64,000 nucleotides of DNA from Amycolatopsis sp. CA-230715 (GTDB lineage Bacteria; Actinomycetota; Actinomycetes; Mycobacteriales; Pseudonocardiaceae): NCBI RefSeq assembly GCF_018736145.1, contig NZ_CP059997.1:557501-621500 (forward strand). Direction: 5' to 3'. The position numbers were made by a program, and so were the translations under genes. This document shows positions 20,219 to 28,964 of this stretch, in pieces. The notes beneath the pieces were generated by a model. That model saw only the letters and a list, made by a program, of their open reading frames with translations. It ran no database searches and was not told the DNA's origin. The number at the start of each line of letters is the position of its first letter. The first letter of the stretch is position 1.

Positions 20219-20593
20219 GTGTCAGAGAACGCTTTTACCCAGCCCGAAAATTCCGCCGGGGGCGCCGAGCCGCCGGTTCGCGAACTCGAGGACATCCCCA
20301 GTGTAGAGGTGATCAGCCGGGCCGCGGTGATGCTGATGTCGGCGGCCGCGGAGCGCCTCGGCCTCGCCGACGAGGACCCGGACTCGAGTCCCCGGCGCGA
20401 TCTCGACGAGGCACGCCGCCTGATCACCGCGCTGGCCGGGCTGGTCACGTCCTCCGCCGAGTACCTCGGCCTGCACGCGGGCCCGCTGCGCGACGGCCTG
20501 CAGTCGCTGCAGAAGGCGTTCCGCGAGGCCTCCGCGGTACCCGACGAACCGGGCAAGGGCCCCGGCGAGAAGTACACCGGCCCCGTCTACTGA
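20219..20593 (+). CDS. DUF1844 family protein
   Basis: A 124-residue acidic, mostly helical protein. GTG at 20219 is preceded by GGAAGG. The conserved part is VEVISRAAVMLMSAAAERLGL and then LDEARRLITALAGLVTSS, the DUF1844 signature; the family is typically encoded divergently from infC in actinobacteria, as here. Function unknown; the position suggests a link to translation but there is no direct evidence. Confidence 0.85.
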   Translation: MSENAFTQPENSAGGAEPPVRELEDIPSVEVISRAAVMLMSAAAERLGLADEDPDSSPRRDLDEARRLITALAGLVTSSAEYLGLHAGPLRDGLQSLQKAFREASAVPDEPGKGPGEKYTGPVY

Positions 20594-20640
20594 CCCCCCT
20601 CCCCCGGCGGATCTCCCTTCCCCCGGGGCTCGACTTCAAC

Positions 20641-20655
20641 TAACATTTCAGATGT
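20641..20655 (+). promoter_or_regulatory. Promoter/operator of the GntR-acdS operon
   Basis: TAACAT (20641-20646) lies 7 nt before the GTG start of the GntR gene, so the transcript is probably leaderless. The same bases contain the short inverted repeat ACAT-N5-ATGT (20643-20655), a plausible autoregulatory operator. No convincing -35 is seen. Confidence 0.45.
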
Positions 20656-21313
20656 GAGTTCCCTTCAGCCGGTGCCCCGCACCCTGCTGCGCGACGAGGC
20701 GTACGAACGGATCCGCGCCGCCATCGTCCGCGGTGAACTGCCCCCGGGAGAGCCGCTGCGCGACGGCGCGCTGGCCGCCGAGCTGGGACTCTCCCGCGCG
20801 CCGGTGCGGCAGGCGCTGACCAGGCTCGTCGCCGAAGGGCTCGCCGAGTCGAAGCCGCAGAGCTACACGCGGGTGGCGCCCGCGGTCAGCGACGACGTCC
20901 GCGACGCGCTGCACCTGGTGCGCGCACTGCACGAGTTCGCGGTCCGCACCGCGCTGCCGAGGCTGGGCGCGACCGAGATCGCCGGGATGCGTGCCGCGAA
21001 CGCCGAGTTCGCTTCGGCGGTCGCCGCCGGGGACGTGGCCGCCGCGATCGCCGCCGACGACGAGCTGCACGGCATCCCGGTCCGCGCGTGCGGCAACCGC
21101 GCCGTCGCGGACACCCTCGCCCGCTACACGCCGCTGCTGCGCAGGCTGGAGCGGACGCGGTTCGCCAGCCTGCCCGCGCAGCGGTCGGTGCGCAGGCACG
21201 ACGAGCTGATCGAGGCGATCGCTTCCGCCGACGCGGCGGAGGCGGCACGCGTCGCCGGAGAGATCTGGGCGGAGCTGGAACCGTTGCTGGACACCGAAAA
21301 AGGAGCGTCATGA
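20654..21313 (+). CDS. GntR-family regulator with FCD domain
   Basis: A 219-residue regulator of the FadR subfamily. The winged helix is at residues 10-75 (DEAYERIRAAIVRGELPPGEPLRDGALAAELGLSRAPVRQALTRLVAEGL); the helical FCD ligand domain follows, with the metal-site residues in ELHGIPV and LRRHDELIEAIA-type segments. It starts at GTG 20654 and its stop overlaps the ACC deaminase start (ATGA), so it most likely controls that enzyme, sensing ACC or a related acid. It is not the HutC-type DasR. Confidence 0.9.
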   Translation: MSSLQPVPRTLLRDEAYERIRAAIVRGELPPGEPLRDGALAAELGLSRAPVRQALTRLVAEGLAESKPQSYTRVAPAVSDDVRDALHLVRALHEFAVRTALPRLGATEIAGMRAANAEFASAVAAGDVAAAIAADDELHGIPVRACGNRAVADTLARYTPLLRRLERTRFASLPAQRSVRRHDELIEAIASADAAEAARVAGEIWAELEPLLDTEKGAS

Positions 21314-22320
21314 CCGCACTCGCCGCGTTCGAGCGGTACCCGCTGCTGTTCGGCCCGTCCCCGGTGCACCCGCTGGCGAAGCTGAGCGAACACCTCGGCG
21401 GCGCGGAGGTGTGGGCGAAGCGCGAGGACGTCAACTCGCCGCTCGCGTTCGGCGGGAACAAGACGCGCAAGCTCGAATACCTCATCGCCGACGCGCTGGC
21501 GACCGGGGCGGACACGCTGGTGTCGATCGGCGGTGTGCAGTCGAACCACACCCGCCAGGTCGCGGCCGCCGCGGCGCGTGCGGGCCTGAAGGCGGTGCTG
21601 GTGCAGGAACGCTGGGTCGACCGCGACGACGGCGAGTACGGCGAGGTCGGGAACCTCCAGCTGTCCCGGATGCTCGGCGCCGAGATCAGGACGAACGACG
21701 CCGCGTTCGACATCGGGTACAAGCGGGGCTGGGAGGAGGCGATCGCCGACGTCGAACGGACCGGCGGGCGTCCCTACGCGATCCCGGCGGGCGCCTCCGA
21801 TCACCGGCTCGGCGGGCTCGGCTTCGCCAACTGGATCTTCGAGCTGGAGGCGCAGGAACGGGAACTGGGCATCTTCTTCGACACCGTCGTGGTGTGCTCG
21901 GTGACCGGCAGCACCCAGGCCGGGATGGTCGCGGGCGCCGCACTGTCGGGAAAGGACAGAAGGATCCTCGGTGTCGACGCCTCGGCGCGGCCCGAGCGGA
22001 CGCGGGCACAGGTCGCGAGGATCGCCGACGCCACCGCGAAACTGATCGGGGTCGCGCACGGCGTCGAAGAGTCCGATGTGGAACTCGACGAGCGGTACCA
22101 CGCTGGCACCTACGGCGTCCCCGACGAGTCCACAATGGACGCCATGCGGACGCTCGCGCGAACCGAGGGCGTGATCACGGACCCGGTGTACGAAGGGAAG
22201 TCCGCGGCGGCGCTGCTCGATCTCGTGGCACGGCGCGAGATCGAGCCGGGTTCGAAGGTGCTCTACGCCCATCTGGGCGGGCAACCCGCATTGAGCGCCT
22301 ACCGCGAACTCCCCTTCTGA
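21310..22320 (+). CDS. acdS: 1-aminocyclopropane-1-carboxylate deaminase
   Basis: A 336-residue fold-type II PLP enzyme converting ACC, the ethylene precursor of plants, to 2-oxobutyrate and ammonia. Lys51 in FGGNKTRKLEYL is the PLP lysine. Two places that separate ACC deaminase from the D-cysteine desulfhydrase relatives are both in the deaminase state: Glu in DPVYEGKS and Leu in YAHLGGQPA (desulfhydrases carry Ser and Thr). The gene is coupled to its GntR regulator and ends 4 bp from the convergent RidA gene. It suggests life in contact with plants. Confidence 0.92.
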   Translation: MTALAAFERYPLLFGPSPVHPLAKLSEHLGGAEVWAKREDVNSPLAFGGNKTRKLEYLIADALATGADTLVSIGGVQSNHTRQVAAAAARAGLKAVLVQERWVDRDDGEYGEVGNLQLSRMLGAEIRTNDAAFDIGYKRGWEEAIADVERTGGRPYAIPAGASDHRLGGLGFANWIFELEAQERELGIFFDTVVVCSVTGSTQAGMVAGAALSGKDRRILGVDASARPERTRAQVARIADATAKLIGVAHGVEESDVELDERYHAGTYGVPDESTMDAMRTLARTEGVITDPVYEGKSAAALLDLVARREIEPGSKVLYAHLGGQPALSAYRELPF

Positions 22321-22324
22321 AACG

Positions 22325-22708
22325 TCAGTCGCCCACTACGGCGAGGACGTCGATCTCGACCAGGAGCGGGGCGGGAAGGCCGACGTACACCGTGGTGCGG
22401 GCCGAGTACGGCTCGGACACCAGCGTGTTGTAGACCTCGTTGAACTCGGCGAAGTGCGCGGTGTCGGTCAGGTACACGCGCACCATGATCGCGTCGTCGA
22501 TGCTCGCGCCCGCCTCGGCGAGGATGGCCTCGATGTTCTTGAACGTCTGCCGCGTCTGGTCGGCGACGTTCTCGCCGACGACGTCGCCCGTCTTCGGGTC
22601 GAACGCGACCTGGCCTGCCACCTGCACGAGGTTGCCCTTGCGGACCGCCTGCGAGAACGCGGCGACCGGCTTGGGGGCCGCCTCCGTGCTGATCGCGACC
22701 TTAGCCAT
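22325..22708 (-). CDS. RidA (YjgF/UK114) family enamine/imine deaminase
   Basis: A 127-residue trimeric-type protein. MAKVAISTEAAPKPVAAFSQAV..., VAGQVAFDPKTGDVVGENVADQTRQTFKNI and YSARTTVYVGLPAPLLVEIDVLAVVG are the family signatures. The active-site Arg of RidA-type members is present in SARTT. The ATG at 22708 is better spaced from GAAAGGGG than the one at 22714. RidA proteins hydrolyse reactive enamines released by PLP-dependent dehydratases; the divergent operon encodes such a deaminase, which is likely its partner. Last gene of the kinase-IclR-ridA operon. Confidence 0.9.
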   Translation of the reverse strand: MAKVAISTEAAPKPVAAFSQAVRKGNLVQVAGQVAFDPKTGDVVGENVADQTRQTFKNIEAILAEAGASIDDAIMVRVYLTDTAHFAEFNEVYNTLVSEPYSARTTVYVGLPAPLLVEIDVLAVVGD

Positions 22709-22710
22709 CG

Positions 22711-23493
22711 TCATCCCCTTTCACTGCTGCTGTTGATATCGACACTGCGCTGTTTCGTCCAGCCGTTGGCGGCGGACGCCTCTTCCGCCGCGGCGACGAG
22801 ATCGGGTACCAGGGCGAGCAGCCCCTCGAAGTCCAGCAGGACCTTCGGCACCGAGACCGACACCGCGGCCTCCACGCCACCGAGTGCGCCGCGGATCGGG
22901 GCCGCGACGCAGTGGATGAAGTCTTCGTGCTCGGCGTTGTCCACCGCGTACCCGCGCTCGGCGACGAGGTCGAGTTCCGCGAGGTAGGCCTTCGCCGAGG
23001 TGATGGTGTTGCCGGTCTTCGCCTCGTAGTCGAGGGATTCGGCTAGTTCCGCGCGGCGGGCCGGCGCCAGGTCGGCGGCCAGCACCTTGCCGACGGCGGT
23101 GCAGTGCAGCGGTGCGCGCTTGCCGACGCGCGAGTACATCCGCACCGAGTGGCGGCCCTCGTACTTGTCGATGTAGACGACTTCGCCGTCCTCGAAGCTG
23201 GCCAGGTGCACGGTGTGCCCGGTGCGGTCGTTGAGGGCGGCCAGCGCGGGCCCGGCCGCCTTGCGGACGTCGCGGTCTTCGAGCGCCTGGTTCGCCAGGT
23301 CGAACAGCGCGCTGCCGAGCCGGTAGTGGCGGGTTCCTTCGCGCAGCACGAAGTGGTGCGATTCGAGCGTGCGCAGCAGGCGCAGCACCGTGGACTTGTG
23401 CACGCCGGCGGATTCGGCGAGCTGGTCGAGCGTCTTGGCCCCGGTGGCGAGCCGGGTCATCAGGGTCAGCGCGCGGTCGAGGCTCTGGCTCAC
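22711..23493 (-). CDS. IclR-family regulator of the catabolic cluster
   Basis: A 260-residue regulator. Residues 1-65 form the winged helix (KTLDQLAESAGVHKSTVLRLLRTLESHHFVLRE); the GAF-like effector domain contains GHTVHLASFEDGEVVYIDK, APLHCTAVGKVLAA and EDFIHCVAAPIRGALGGVEAAVSVS. GTG 23493 overlaps the kinase stop (GTGA) and the stop overlaps the RidA ribosome-binding region. Related regulators (KdgR type) answer to 2-keto-3-deoxygluconate, which would be the product of the neighbouring deaminase. Probable operators contain GTTGC/GCAAC half sites at 24555-24580 and 30148-30191. Confidence 0.9.
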   Translation of the reverse strand: MSQSLDRALTLMTRLATGAKTLDQLAESAGVHKSTVLRLLRTLESHHFVLREGTRHYRLGSALFDLANQALEDRDVRKAAGPALAALNDRTGHTVHLASFEDGEVVYIDKYEGRHSVRMYSRVGKRAPLHCTAVGKVLAADLAPARRAELAESLDYEAKTGNTITSAKAYLAELDLVAERGYAVDNAEHEDFIHCVAAPIRGALGGVEAAVSVSVPKVLLDFEGLLALVPDLVAAAEEASAANGWTKQRSVDINSSSERG

Positions 23494-24476
23494 CGGCGCA
23501 CCATCCCGTCCCCGGTCAGCCGCGCCGCTCCCCAGGTTTCGTCGTCGGCGCCGATGAGGCCGGCGACGATCCACGAGGGCAGCGGCGGGGCGACGTCGTC
23601 GTGGGTGCGCAGGGTGACGGCGGCTTGGAGGTGCCCGCTGCGCAGGCGGGTCCTCGGGTCGTCGCCGCGCAGGGTGGCGGCGAGGAACCCGGCGGCGAAG
23701 GCGTCACCGGCGCCGACGGGTTCGACGACGTCGACGGACAGGGCGGGGGCGAACACGGCTTCGGAGTCTGTTCCGTCGGCGCCGCGTTCGACGAGGGTGG
23801 CGCCGCGTTCGCCGTGCTTGATCACGAGCGTGGGCGGGTCCGGCAGGAGCGCGCGCAGCCCGGCCGGGTCGCCGACGCCCCAGACGGCGGCGGCTTCGTC
23901 GTCACCGACGAGCACGACATCGGCGAGGTTGGCGAATTCGGCGAGCACGGCGGGATCGCGGTCCTGCCAGAGGCGGGGCCGCCAGTTGACGTCGAACGAG
24001 ATCCGTGCGGTGCCCCTCGGCGCGGTGAGGAGCGCGCGGACGAGTTCGCGGCAGCTCTCCGAGAGCGCCGCGGTGATCCCGCTGAGGTGGATGAAATCGG
24101 CACCGGCGAGATCGAGTTCGGCGACCAGGTCCGGGCCCATCGCCGAGGCGGCCGACCCGGTGCGGTAGTAGCGGACGGGGCTGCCCTGCGCGCCGCTTTC
24201 CTTGACGTAGAGCCCGGTCGGGCGCGCCGGGTCGATCGCGACCGCGCGCACGTCGACCCCGGCGGCGCCGATCTCGTCGCGCAGCGCGCGGCCGAACGGG
24301 TCGTCGCCGACGGCGCTGACCCACGCGCTGCGCACGCCGAGCGCCGCGAGGTTGCAGGCCACATTGGACTCGGCGCCGCCGATCGTCCGCTTCCACGTGC
24401 GGACCTCGTGCGGGGGGCCGGGTTCGGCGGGCACGAACAGCGCCATCGACTCCCCGATACACAGCACCTTTGGCAC
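23490..24476 (-). CDS. PfkB-family sugar kinase, 2-keto-3-deoxygluconate kinase type
   Basis: A 328-residue ribokinase-family enzyme. MPKVLCIGESMALFVPAEP, GGAESNVACNLAALG, the RYYRTGSAASAM segment and FDVNWRPRLW are typical of KdgK; the anion hole and catalytic base are in VGAGDAFAAGF near residue 265. KdgK makes 2-keto-3-deoxy-6-phosphogluconate for cleavage to pyruvate and glyceraldehyde 3-phosphate. GTG 24476 follows a GGGGCGG site. First gene of the operon that also encodes the IclR regulator and RidA, divergent from the deaminase. Other 2-oxo or keto sugar acids remain possible substrates. Confidence 0.85.
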   Translation of the reverse strand: MPKVLCIGESMALFVPAEPGPPHEVRTWKRTIGGAESNVACNLAALGVRSAWVSAVGDDPFGRALRDEIGAAGVDVRAVAIDPARPTGLYVKESGAQGSPVRYYRTGSAASAMGPDLVAELDLAGADFIHLSGITAALSESCRELVRALLTAPRGTARISFDVNWRPRLWQDRDPAVLAEFANLADVVLVGDDEAAAVWGVGDPAGLRALLPDPPTLVIKHGERGATLVERGADGTDSEAVFAPALSVDVVEPVGAGDAFAAGFLAATLRGDDPRTRLRSGHLQAAVTLRTHDDVAPPLPSWIVAGLIGADDETWGAARLTGDGMVRR

Positions 24477-24551
24477 ATCCGCCCCTTCAGCTCAGCGTTG
24501 ACCGGCCATTGACCAGCCACAGGCCGGATGCTACACCTATGGCACTCAAAA

Positions 24552-24580
24552 TGCGCAACATGCGTTGCACCTCACGCAAC
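24552..24580. promoter_or_regulatory. Divergent operator with three GCAAC/GTTGC half sites
   Basis: Between the kinase and deaminase genes, GCAAC (24555-24559), GTTGC (24564-24568) and GCAAC (24576-24580) form two nested inverted repeats with 4- and 7-nt spacers. The same pentamers recur upstream of the sugar ABC operon. This is a likely IclR binding site controlling both directions; no binding data. Confidence 0.5.
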
Positions 24581-24592
24581 GGAGCTGAGCCT

Positions 24593-25945
24593 GTGTCTTC
24601 CCCCCGGTTTTCCCCGCCGTCCCGCACCGCGGGCGCGATCGATCACGCGGCGGTCGGCGCGATCTCCGACGAGCTGCTCGACTGGCGGTTCAAATCGGTG
24701 CCCGACGCGCTGTGGGGACTCTCCCTGACCGAGGCCGCCCGGCGGAACCCCCGTTTGTTCGAATCCGCGCCCGGCGCGGGTGACGGTTTCGTCGGCCCGT
24801 TCGCGGTGCTCGACGACGAAGCGGTCGAGCACAACCTGCGCACGCTCGCGGACTGGTGCGCGCGGCACGGCGTCGTGCTGGCCCCGCACGGGAAGACGAC
24901 GATGGCGCCGCAGCTGTTCGCACGCCAGCTCGACCACGGCTCGTGGGGCATCACCGCGGCGAACACCGGGCAGCTGCGGGTGTACCGCGCGTTCGGCGTG
25001 TCCCGCGTGGTGCTGGCGAACCAGCTGCTCGACCCGGCCGGGCTGCGCTGGCTGGCCGCGGAACTGGACCGCGACGCCGAATTCGACTTCACCTGCTGGG
25101 TCGATTCGGTGCGCGGGGTCGAGCTGATGACCGAGGCGCTGACGGCTGCGGGCGCGCGGCGGCAGGTCGACGTGCTCGTCGAGCTGGGCGGGGACCACGG
25201 GCGCACCGGCGCGCGCGACGACGAGGCCGCGCTGGCGATCGCCGAGGCCGCGCGCCGGAGCCCCGCGGTGCGGCTGGCCGGTGTCGGCGGGTACGAGGGC
25301 GCGCTCGCCCACGACTCATCGGAGGCCGCGCGGCGCACCGTGGACGCCTACCTCGACCGCGTGCGCGCGTTCACGATCTTCCTTGCCCGGCAAGGGTTCT
25401 TCGACGGCCGGATCATGGTGACCGCGGGCGGCAGCGCCTACTTCGACCAGGTCGCCGCCGGGATCGCCACCGGCTGGCCGGACGACCTCGAGGTGCTGCC
25501 GGTGCTGCGCAGCGGCGCGTACGTGACCCACGACGACGGCTTCTACCGCGGGATCTCGCCGCTGGGCGGCACGCCGCGGATCGACGACGCCGCACCGCTG
25601 CGACCCGCGCTGCGGGTGTGGGCGCAGGTGACCTCGCGGCCGACCGACCGGCTGGCGCTGCTCACGATGGGCAAGCGGGACGCGTCGTTCGACGAGGGCC
25701 TGCCCGAGCCGCAGGTGCTGCGGCGTCCCGGTGCGGCACCGTTACCCCTCGACGGGCACGAGGTGACCGCGATGAACGACCAGCACGCGTTCCTGAAACT
25801 GCCGGAGTCCTCCCCCGTCGAGGTCGGTGACTGGGTCGGGCTCGGCCTTTCGCACCCGTGCACGGTGTTCGACAAGTGGCCGCTGCTGCCGCTCGTCGCC
25901 GCCGACGGCGAGACCGTCACCGGCTTCGTCCGCACCTACTTCTAG
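24593..25945 (+). CDS. PLP- and metal-dependent amino-acid deaminase (D-serine dehydratase / D-threonine aldolase fold)
   Basis: A 450-residue fold-type III PLP enzyme. The N-terminal alanine-racemase-like barrel holds the PLP lysine Lys101 in LAPHGKTTMAPQLF, and the C-terminal domain has the metal-binding His and Cys in LSHPCTVFDKW, as in eukaryotic-type D-serine dehydratase. I chose GTG 24593 with GGAG 8 nt before it; upstream in-frame ATGs fall in the operator. NCBI-style names for relatives are 'amino acid deaminase'. D-glucosaminate dehydratase of Pseudomonas has the same cofactor and Mn needs as I recall; with the kinase, RidA and deacylase beside it, D-glucosaminate to 2-keto-3-deoxygluconate is the reaction I favour. 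D-serine or D-threonine are alternatives. Confidence 0.85.
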   Translation: MSSPRFSPPSRTAGAIDHAAVGAISDELLDWRFKSVPDALWGLSLTEAARRNPRLFESAPGAGDGFVGPFAVLDDEAVEHNLRTLADWCARHGVVLAPHGKTTMAPQLFARQLDHGSWGITAANTGQLRVYRAFGVSRVVLANQLLDPAGLRWLAAELDRDAEFDFTCWVDSVRGVELMTEALTAAGARRQVDVLVELGGDHGRTGARDDEAALAIAEAARRSPAVRLAGVGGYEGALAHDSSEAARRTVDAYLDRVRAFTIFLARQGFFDGRIMVTAGGSAYFDQVAAGIATGWPDDLEVLPVLRSGAYVTHDDGFYRGISPLGGTPRIDDAAPLRPALRVWAQVTSRPTDRLALLTMGKRDASFDEGLPEPQVLRRPGAAPLPLDGHEVTAMNDQHAFLKLPESSPVEVGDWVGLGLSHPCTVFDKWPLLPLVAADGETVTGFVRTYF

Positions 25946-25955
25946 GAGACGGGTC

Positions 25956-27551
25956 ATGGACCTGCTGCTGCGCGGTGCGACCATTGTGGACGGTACCGGT
26001 GAACCCGCGAAGCGTGGTGATGTCGCCGTACGCGAGGGCAGGATCGCGGCGATCACCGAGCCCGGCACGGGCACCGCTTCGCGCGTGATCGACGCGGGCG
26101 ATCTGGTGCTGGCGCCCGGGTTCATCGACATGCACGCCCATTCGGACCTACAGATCCTGGCGAACCCGGACCACCTGGCGAAGGTGTCGCAGGGGGTGAC
26201 CTCGGAGGTGCTCGGCCAGGACGGGCTTTCCTACGCCCCCGTCGACGACGAAGTGCTCGCCGCGCTGCGCGCCCAGCTCGCGGGCTGGAACGACGATCCC
26301 GCCGGGTTCGACTGGAACTGGCGCTCGGTCGGCGAGTACCTCGACCGGCTCGACCGCGGTATCGCGGTGAACGCCGCGTACCTGGTGCCGCAGGGCACCG
26401 TGCGCATGCTCGCGGTCGGCTTCGACGACCGGCCCGCCACCGAGTCCGAATTGGACCGGATGAAGGAGCTCGTCGCGACCGGGCTGCGCGAAGGCGCCGC
26501 CGGGATGTCCTCGGGGCTGACTTACACGCCGGGGATGTACGCGGGCACCGAGGAACTCGTCGCGCTGTGCGAGGTCGTCGGCACGCACGGCGGGTTCTAC
26601 AGCCCGCACCACCGCAGCTACGGCGCGGGCGCGCTGGAGGCGTTCGCCGAGATGGTGGACATCTCGCGCCGCTCCGGCTGCCCACTGCACCTGGCGCACG
26701 CGACGATGAACTTCTCCGTCAACAAGGGGAAAGCGCCGGATCTGCTGCGCCTGCTCGACGACGCGGTCGCCGACGGCTGCGACATCACGCTCGACACCTA
26801 CCCGTATCTCCCCGGCGCCACGTACCTTTCCGCGCTCCTGCCGAGCTGGTCCGCCGACGGCGGGCTCGACGCCACGCTCGCCCGGCTGTCCGATGTGGAC
26901 GCCCGGGAGCGGATCAGGGCGGAGATCGAGGAAACCGGCTCCGACGGCGCGCACGGCGTGCCGATCGACTGGGACAGCATCGAAATCAACGGCGTGCGCG
27001 GCACCGAGCGGGAGCACCTCGTCGGGCACAGCGTCGCGGAATCCGCGCGGCGCCAAGGGGTTCCGTCCGCCGACCTGTTCTTCGACACCCTCATCGCCGA
27101 ACGCCTCGGCACCTCTTGCCTGATGCACGTGGGACACGAAGAGAACGTCCAGGCGATCATGCGGCACCCGACGCACACCGGGGGCAGCGACGGCCTGCTT
27201 GTCGGCACCCGCCCGCACCCCCGCGCGTGGGGCACGTTCCCGCGCTACCTCGGGCACTACGTGCGCGAACTCGGCGTGCTCGGCCTCGAAGACTGCGTCG
27301 CCCACCTGACCGGACGCGCCGCGCGCAGGCTCCGGCTGCCCGACCGCGGCCTCGTCCGCGAAGGGTTCGCCGCCGATCTCGTGCTGTTCGACCCGGACAC
27401 GGTCGCCGACACCTCGACCTTCGAGGAGCCGCGCCAGGCCGCGACCGGGATCCCGTACGTGTTCGTCAACGGCGTCGCCGCGATCGACGACGGCCGCCCC
27501 ACCGGCGCGCTCGCCGGCCATTCCCTGCGCAACCCCGGGAGAGTCCGATGA
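25956..27551 (+). CDS. N-acyl-D-amino-acid deacylase family amidohydrolase
   Basis: A 531-residue metal-dependent amidohydrolase. His60 and His62 in GFIDMHAHSD bind metal, and TGGSDGLLVG carries the late catalytic Asp. The position of the metal-bridging Cys of classical D-aminoacylases (NCG) is QDG here, with Asp89 at the Cys place, so this is a distinct subfamily. AGGAG precedes the ATG, 10 bp after the deaminase stop, and the stop overlaps the permease start (ATGA). N-acetyl-D-glucosaminate is formally an N-acyl-D-amino acid, so removal of its acetyl group is a good candidate reaction; ordinary N-acyl-D-amino acids remain possible. Confidence 0.88.
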   Translation: MDLLLRGATIVDGTGEPAKRGDVAVREGRIAAITEPGTGTASRVIDAGDLVLAPGFIDMHAHSDLQILANPDHLAKVSQGVTSEVLGQDGLSYAPVDDEVLAALRAQLAGWNDDPAGFDWNWRSVGEYLDRLDRGIAVNAAYLVPQGTVRMLAVGFDDRPATESELDRMKELVATGLREGAAGMSSGLTYTPGMYAGTEELVALCEVVGTHGGFYSPHHRSYGAGALEAFAEMVDISRRSGCPLHLAHATMNFSVNKGKAPDLLRLLDDAVADGCDITLDTYPYLPGATYLSALLPSWSADGGLDATLARLSDVDARERIRAEIEETGSDGAHGVPIDWDSIEINGVRGTEREHLVGHSVAESARRQGVPSADLFFDTLIAERLGTSCLMHVGHEENVQAIMRHPTHTGGSDGLLVGTRPHPRAWGTFPRYLGHYVRELGVLGLEDCVAHLTGRAARRLRLPDRGLVREGFAADLVLFDPDTVADTSTFEEPRQAATGIPYVFVNGVAAIDDGRPTGALAGHSLRNPGRVR

Positions 27552-28939
27552 TCCACTGGCTGCAGCATTCCACCGGCGGGCTGCTCACCCTGGCCGCGGT
27601 GTCCATCGCGGTGCTGCTCGTGCTGATCATCAGGACCAAGATGGAGCCGTTCATCGCGCTCATCGTGGTCAGCCTGCTCACCGCGCTCGCCGCGGGCGTC
27701 CCGGTCGGCACGCTGGTCGGCACCGCGCAGAAGACCTCGGACTCCTTGCTGGAGAAGGGGTTCGGCGGGATCCTCGGGCACATCGCGGCCATCATCGGGC
27801 TCGGCACCCTGCTCGGCGCGATCCTCGAGAAGTCCGGCGGCGCGCGTGTGCTGACCTCGGCGCTGCTGCGCGCGTTCGGCGAGCGGCGCGCCCCGCTCGC
27901 GATGGGCGTCGCGGGCCTGATCTTCGGCATCCCGGTGTTCTTCGACATCGGCATTTTCGTGCTCGCACCGCTGGTGTACGTCGCGGCGAAACAGGGCGGC
28001 CGCTCGCTGCTGCTGTACTGCCTGCCGCTGATCGCCGGGCTTTCGGTGACGCACGCGTTCCTCCCGCCGCACCCCGGCCCGGTGGCCGCCGCGGGCCTGC
28101 TGCACGTCGACCTCGGCTGGATCATCCTGATGGGCGCGCTGTGCGGGATCCCGGCGTGGTTCGTCGGCGGCGTGCTGTTCTCGACCTGGATCGGCAAGCG
28201 GATGCACGTCGACATCCCGGCCGAGATGATGGTCGAAGACGAAACGCTCGACGGGAACGGGCAGACGCCGCCGTCGCTCGGCCTGGTCGCCGCCATCATC
28301 GCGGTCCCGCTCGTGCTGATCCTGGCGGGCACCTTCGGCAGCATCTGGCTGCCGAAGAACTCGGCACTGGCCGGGGTCGCGAACTTCGTCGGCACCCCGG
28401 CCGTCGCGCTCACCGTCGCGGTCCTGCTGGCCACGTGGCTGCTCGGGCACCGGCGCGGGATGGGCGGCAAGGAACTGTCGGAACTGTCCGCGAACGCGTT
28501 GCGGCCGGTCGCGATGATCCTGCTGGTGGTGGGCGCGGGCGCGTTCTTCGGCGCGGTGCTGTCGGCCACCGGCATCGGCAAGGCGGTAGCGGGCTCCCTC
28601 GGCGACGCGGGGCTTCCGGTGATCCTCGCGGCGTACGTGATCAGCTGCGGCATGCGGATCGCGCAGGGCTCCGCGACGGTCGCGATCGTGACCACGAGCG
28701 GGATCGTCGCGCCGACCGTCGCCGAGCTCGGGTACTCGCAGGCGCAGCTCGCACTCGTCGTGGTGGCGATCTCGGCGGGTTCGATCATCGCCTCGCACGT
28801 CAACGACGGCGGGTTCTGGATCGTCTCGCGCTACTTCGGGATGTCCGTCGCGAAGACCCTCAAGACCTGGACGGTGCTGGAGACGATCCTGTCGCTGTCC
28901 GGATTCGGCGTCGCCGCACTGGTGATGGCCTTCCTGTAG
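27548..28939 (+). CDS. GntP-family gluconate-type proton symporter
   Basis: A 463-residue membrane protein with about 12-14 hydrophobic segments. The family signatures are clear: GFGGILGHIAAIIGLGTLLGAILEKSGGA, FGIPVFFDIGIFVLAPL, THAFLPPHPGPVAAA and GSIIASHVNDGGFWIVSRYF. GntP proteins import gluconate and other sugar acids with protons. In this operon the likely cargo is N-acetyl-D-glucosaminate or D-glucosaminate. ATGA overlap with the deacylase. Confidence 0.92.
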   Translation: MIHWLQHSTGGLLTLAAVSIAVLLVLIIRTKMEPFIALIVVSLLTALAAGVPVGTLVGTAQKTSDSLLEKGFGGILGHIAAIIGLGTLLGAILEKSGGARVLTSALLRAFGERRAPLAMGVAGLIFGIPVFFDIGIFVLAPLVYVAAKQGGRSLLLYCLPLIAGLSVTHAFLPPHPGPVAAAGLLHVDLGWIILMGALCGIPAWFVGGVLFSTWIGKRMHVDIPAEMMVEDETLDGNGQTPPSLGLVAAIIAVPLVLILAGTFGSIWLPKNSALAGVANFVGTPAVALTVAVLLATWLLGHRRGMGGKELSELSANALRPVAMILLVVGAGAFFGAVLSATGIGKAVAGSLGDAGLPVILAAYVISCGMRIAQGSATVAIVTTSGIVAPTVAELGYSQAQLALVVVAISAGSIIASHVNDGGFWIVSRYFGMSVAKTLKTWTVLETILSLSGFGVAALVMAFL

Positions 28940-28964
28940 GACACGGGATAAGGAGTCTGAACAC

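Noticed and set aside
23104..24168. Long plus-strand frames over the IclR and kinase genes
   Set aside because: Antisense to two clearly recognised genes with conserved motifs; no ribosome binding site and no family match.
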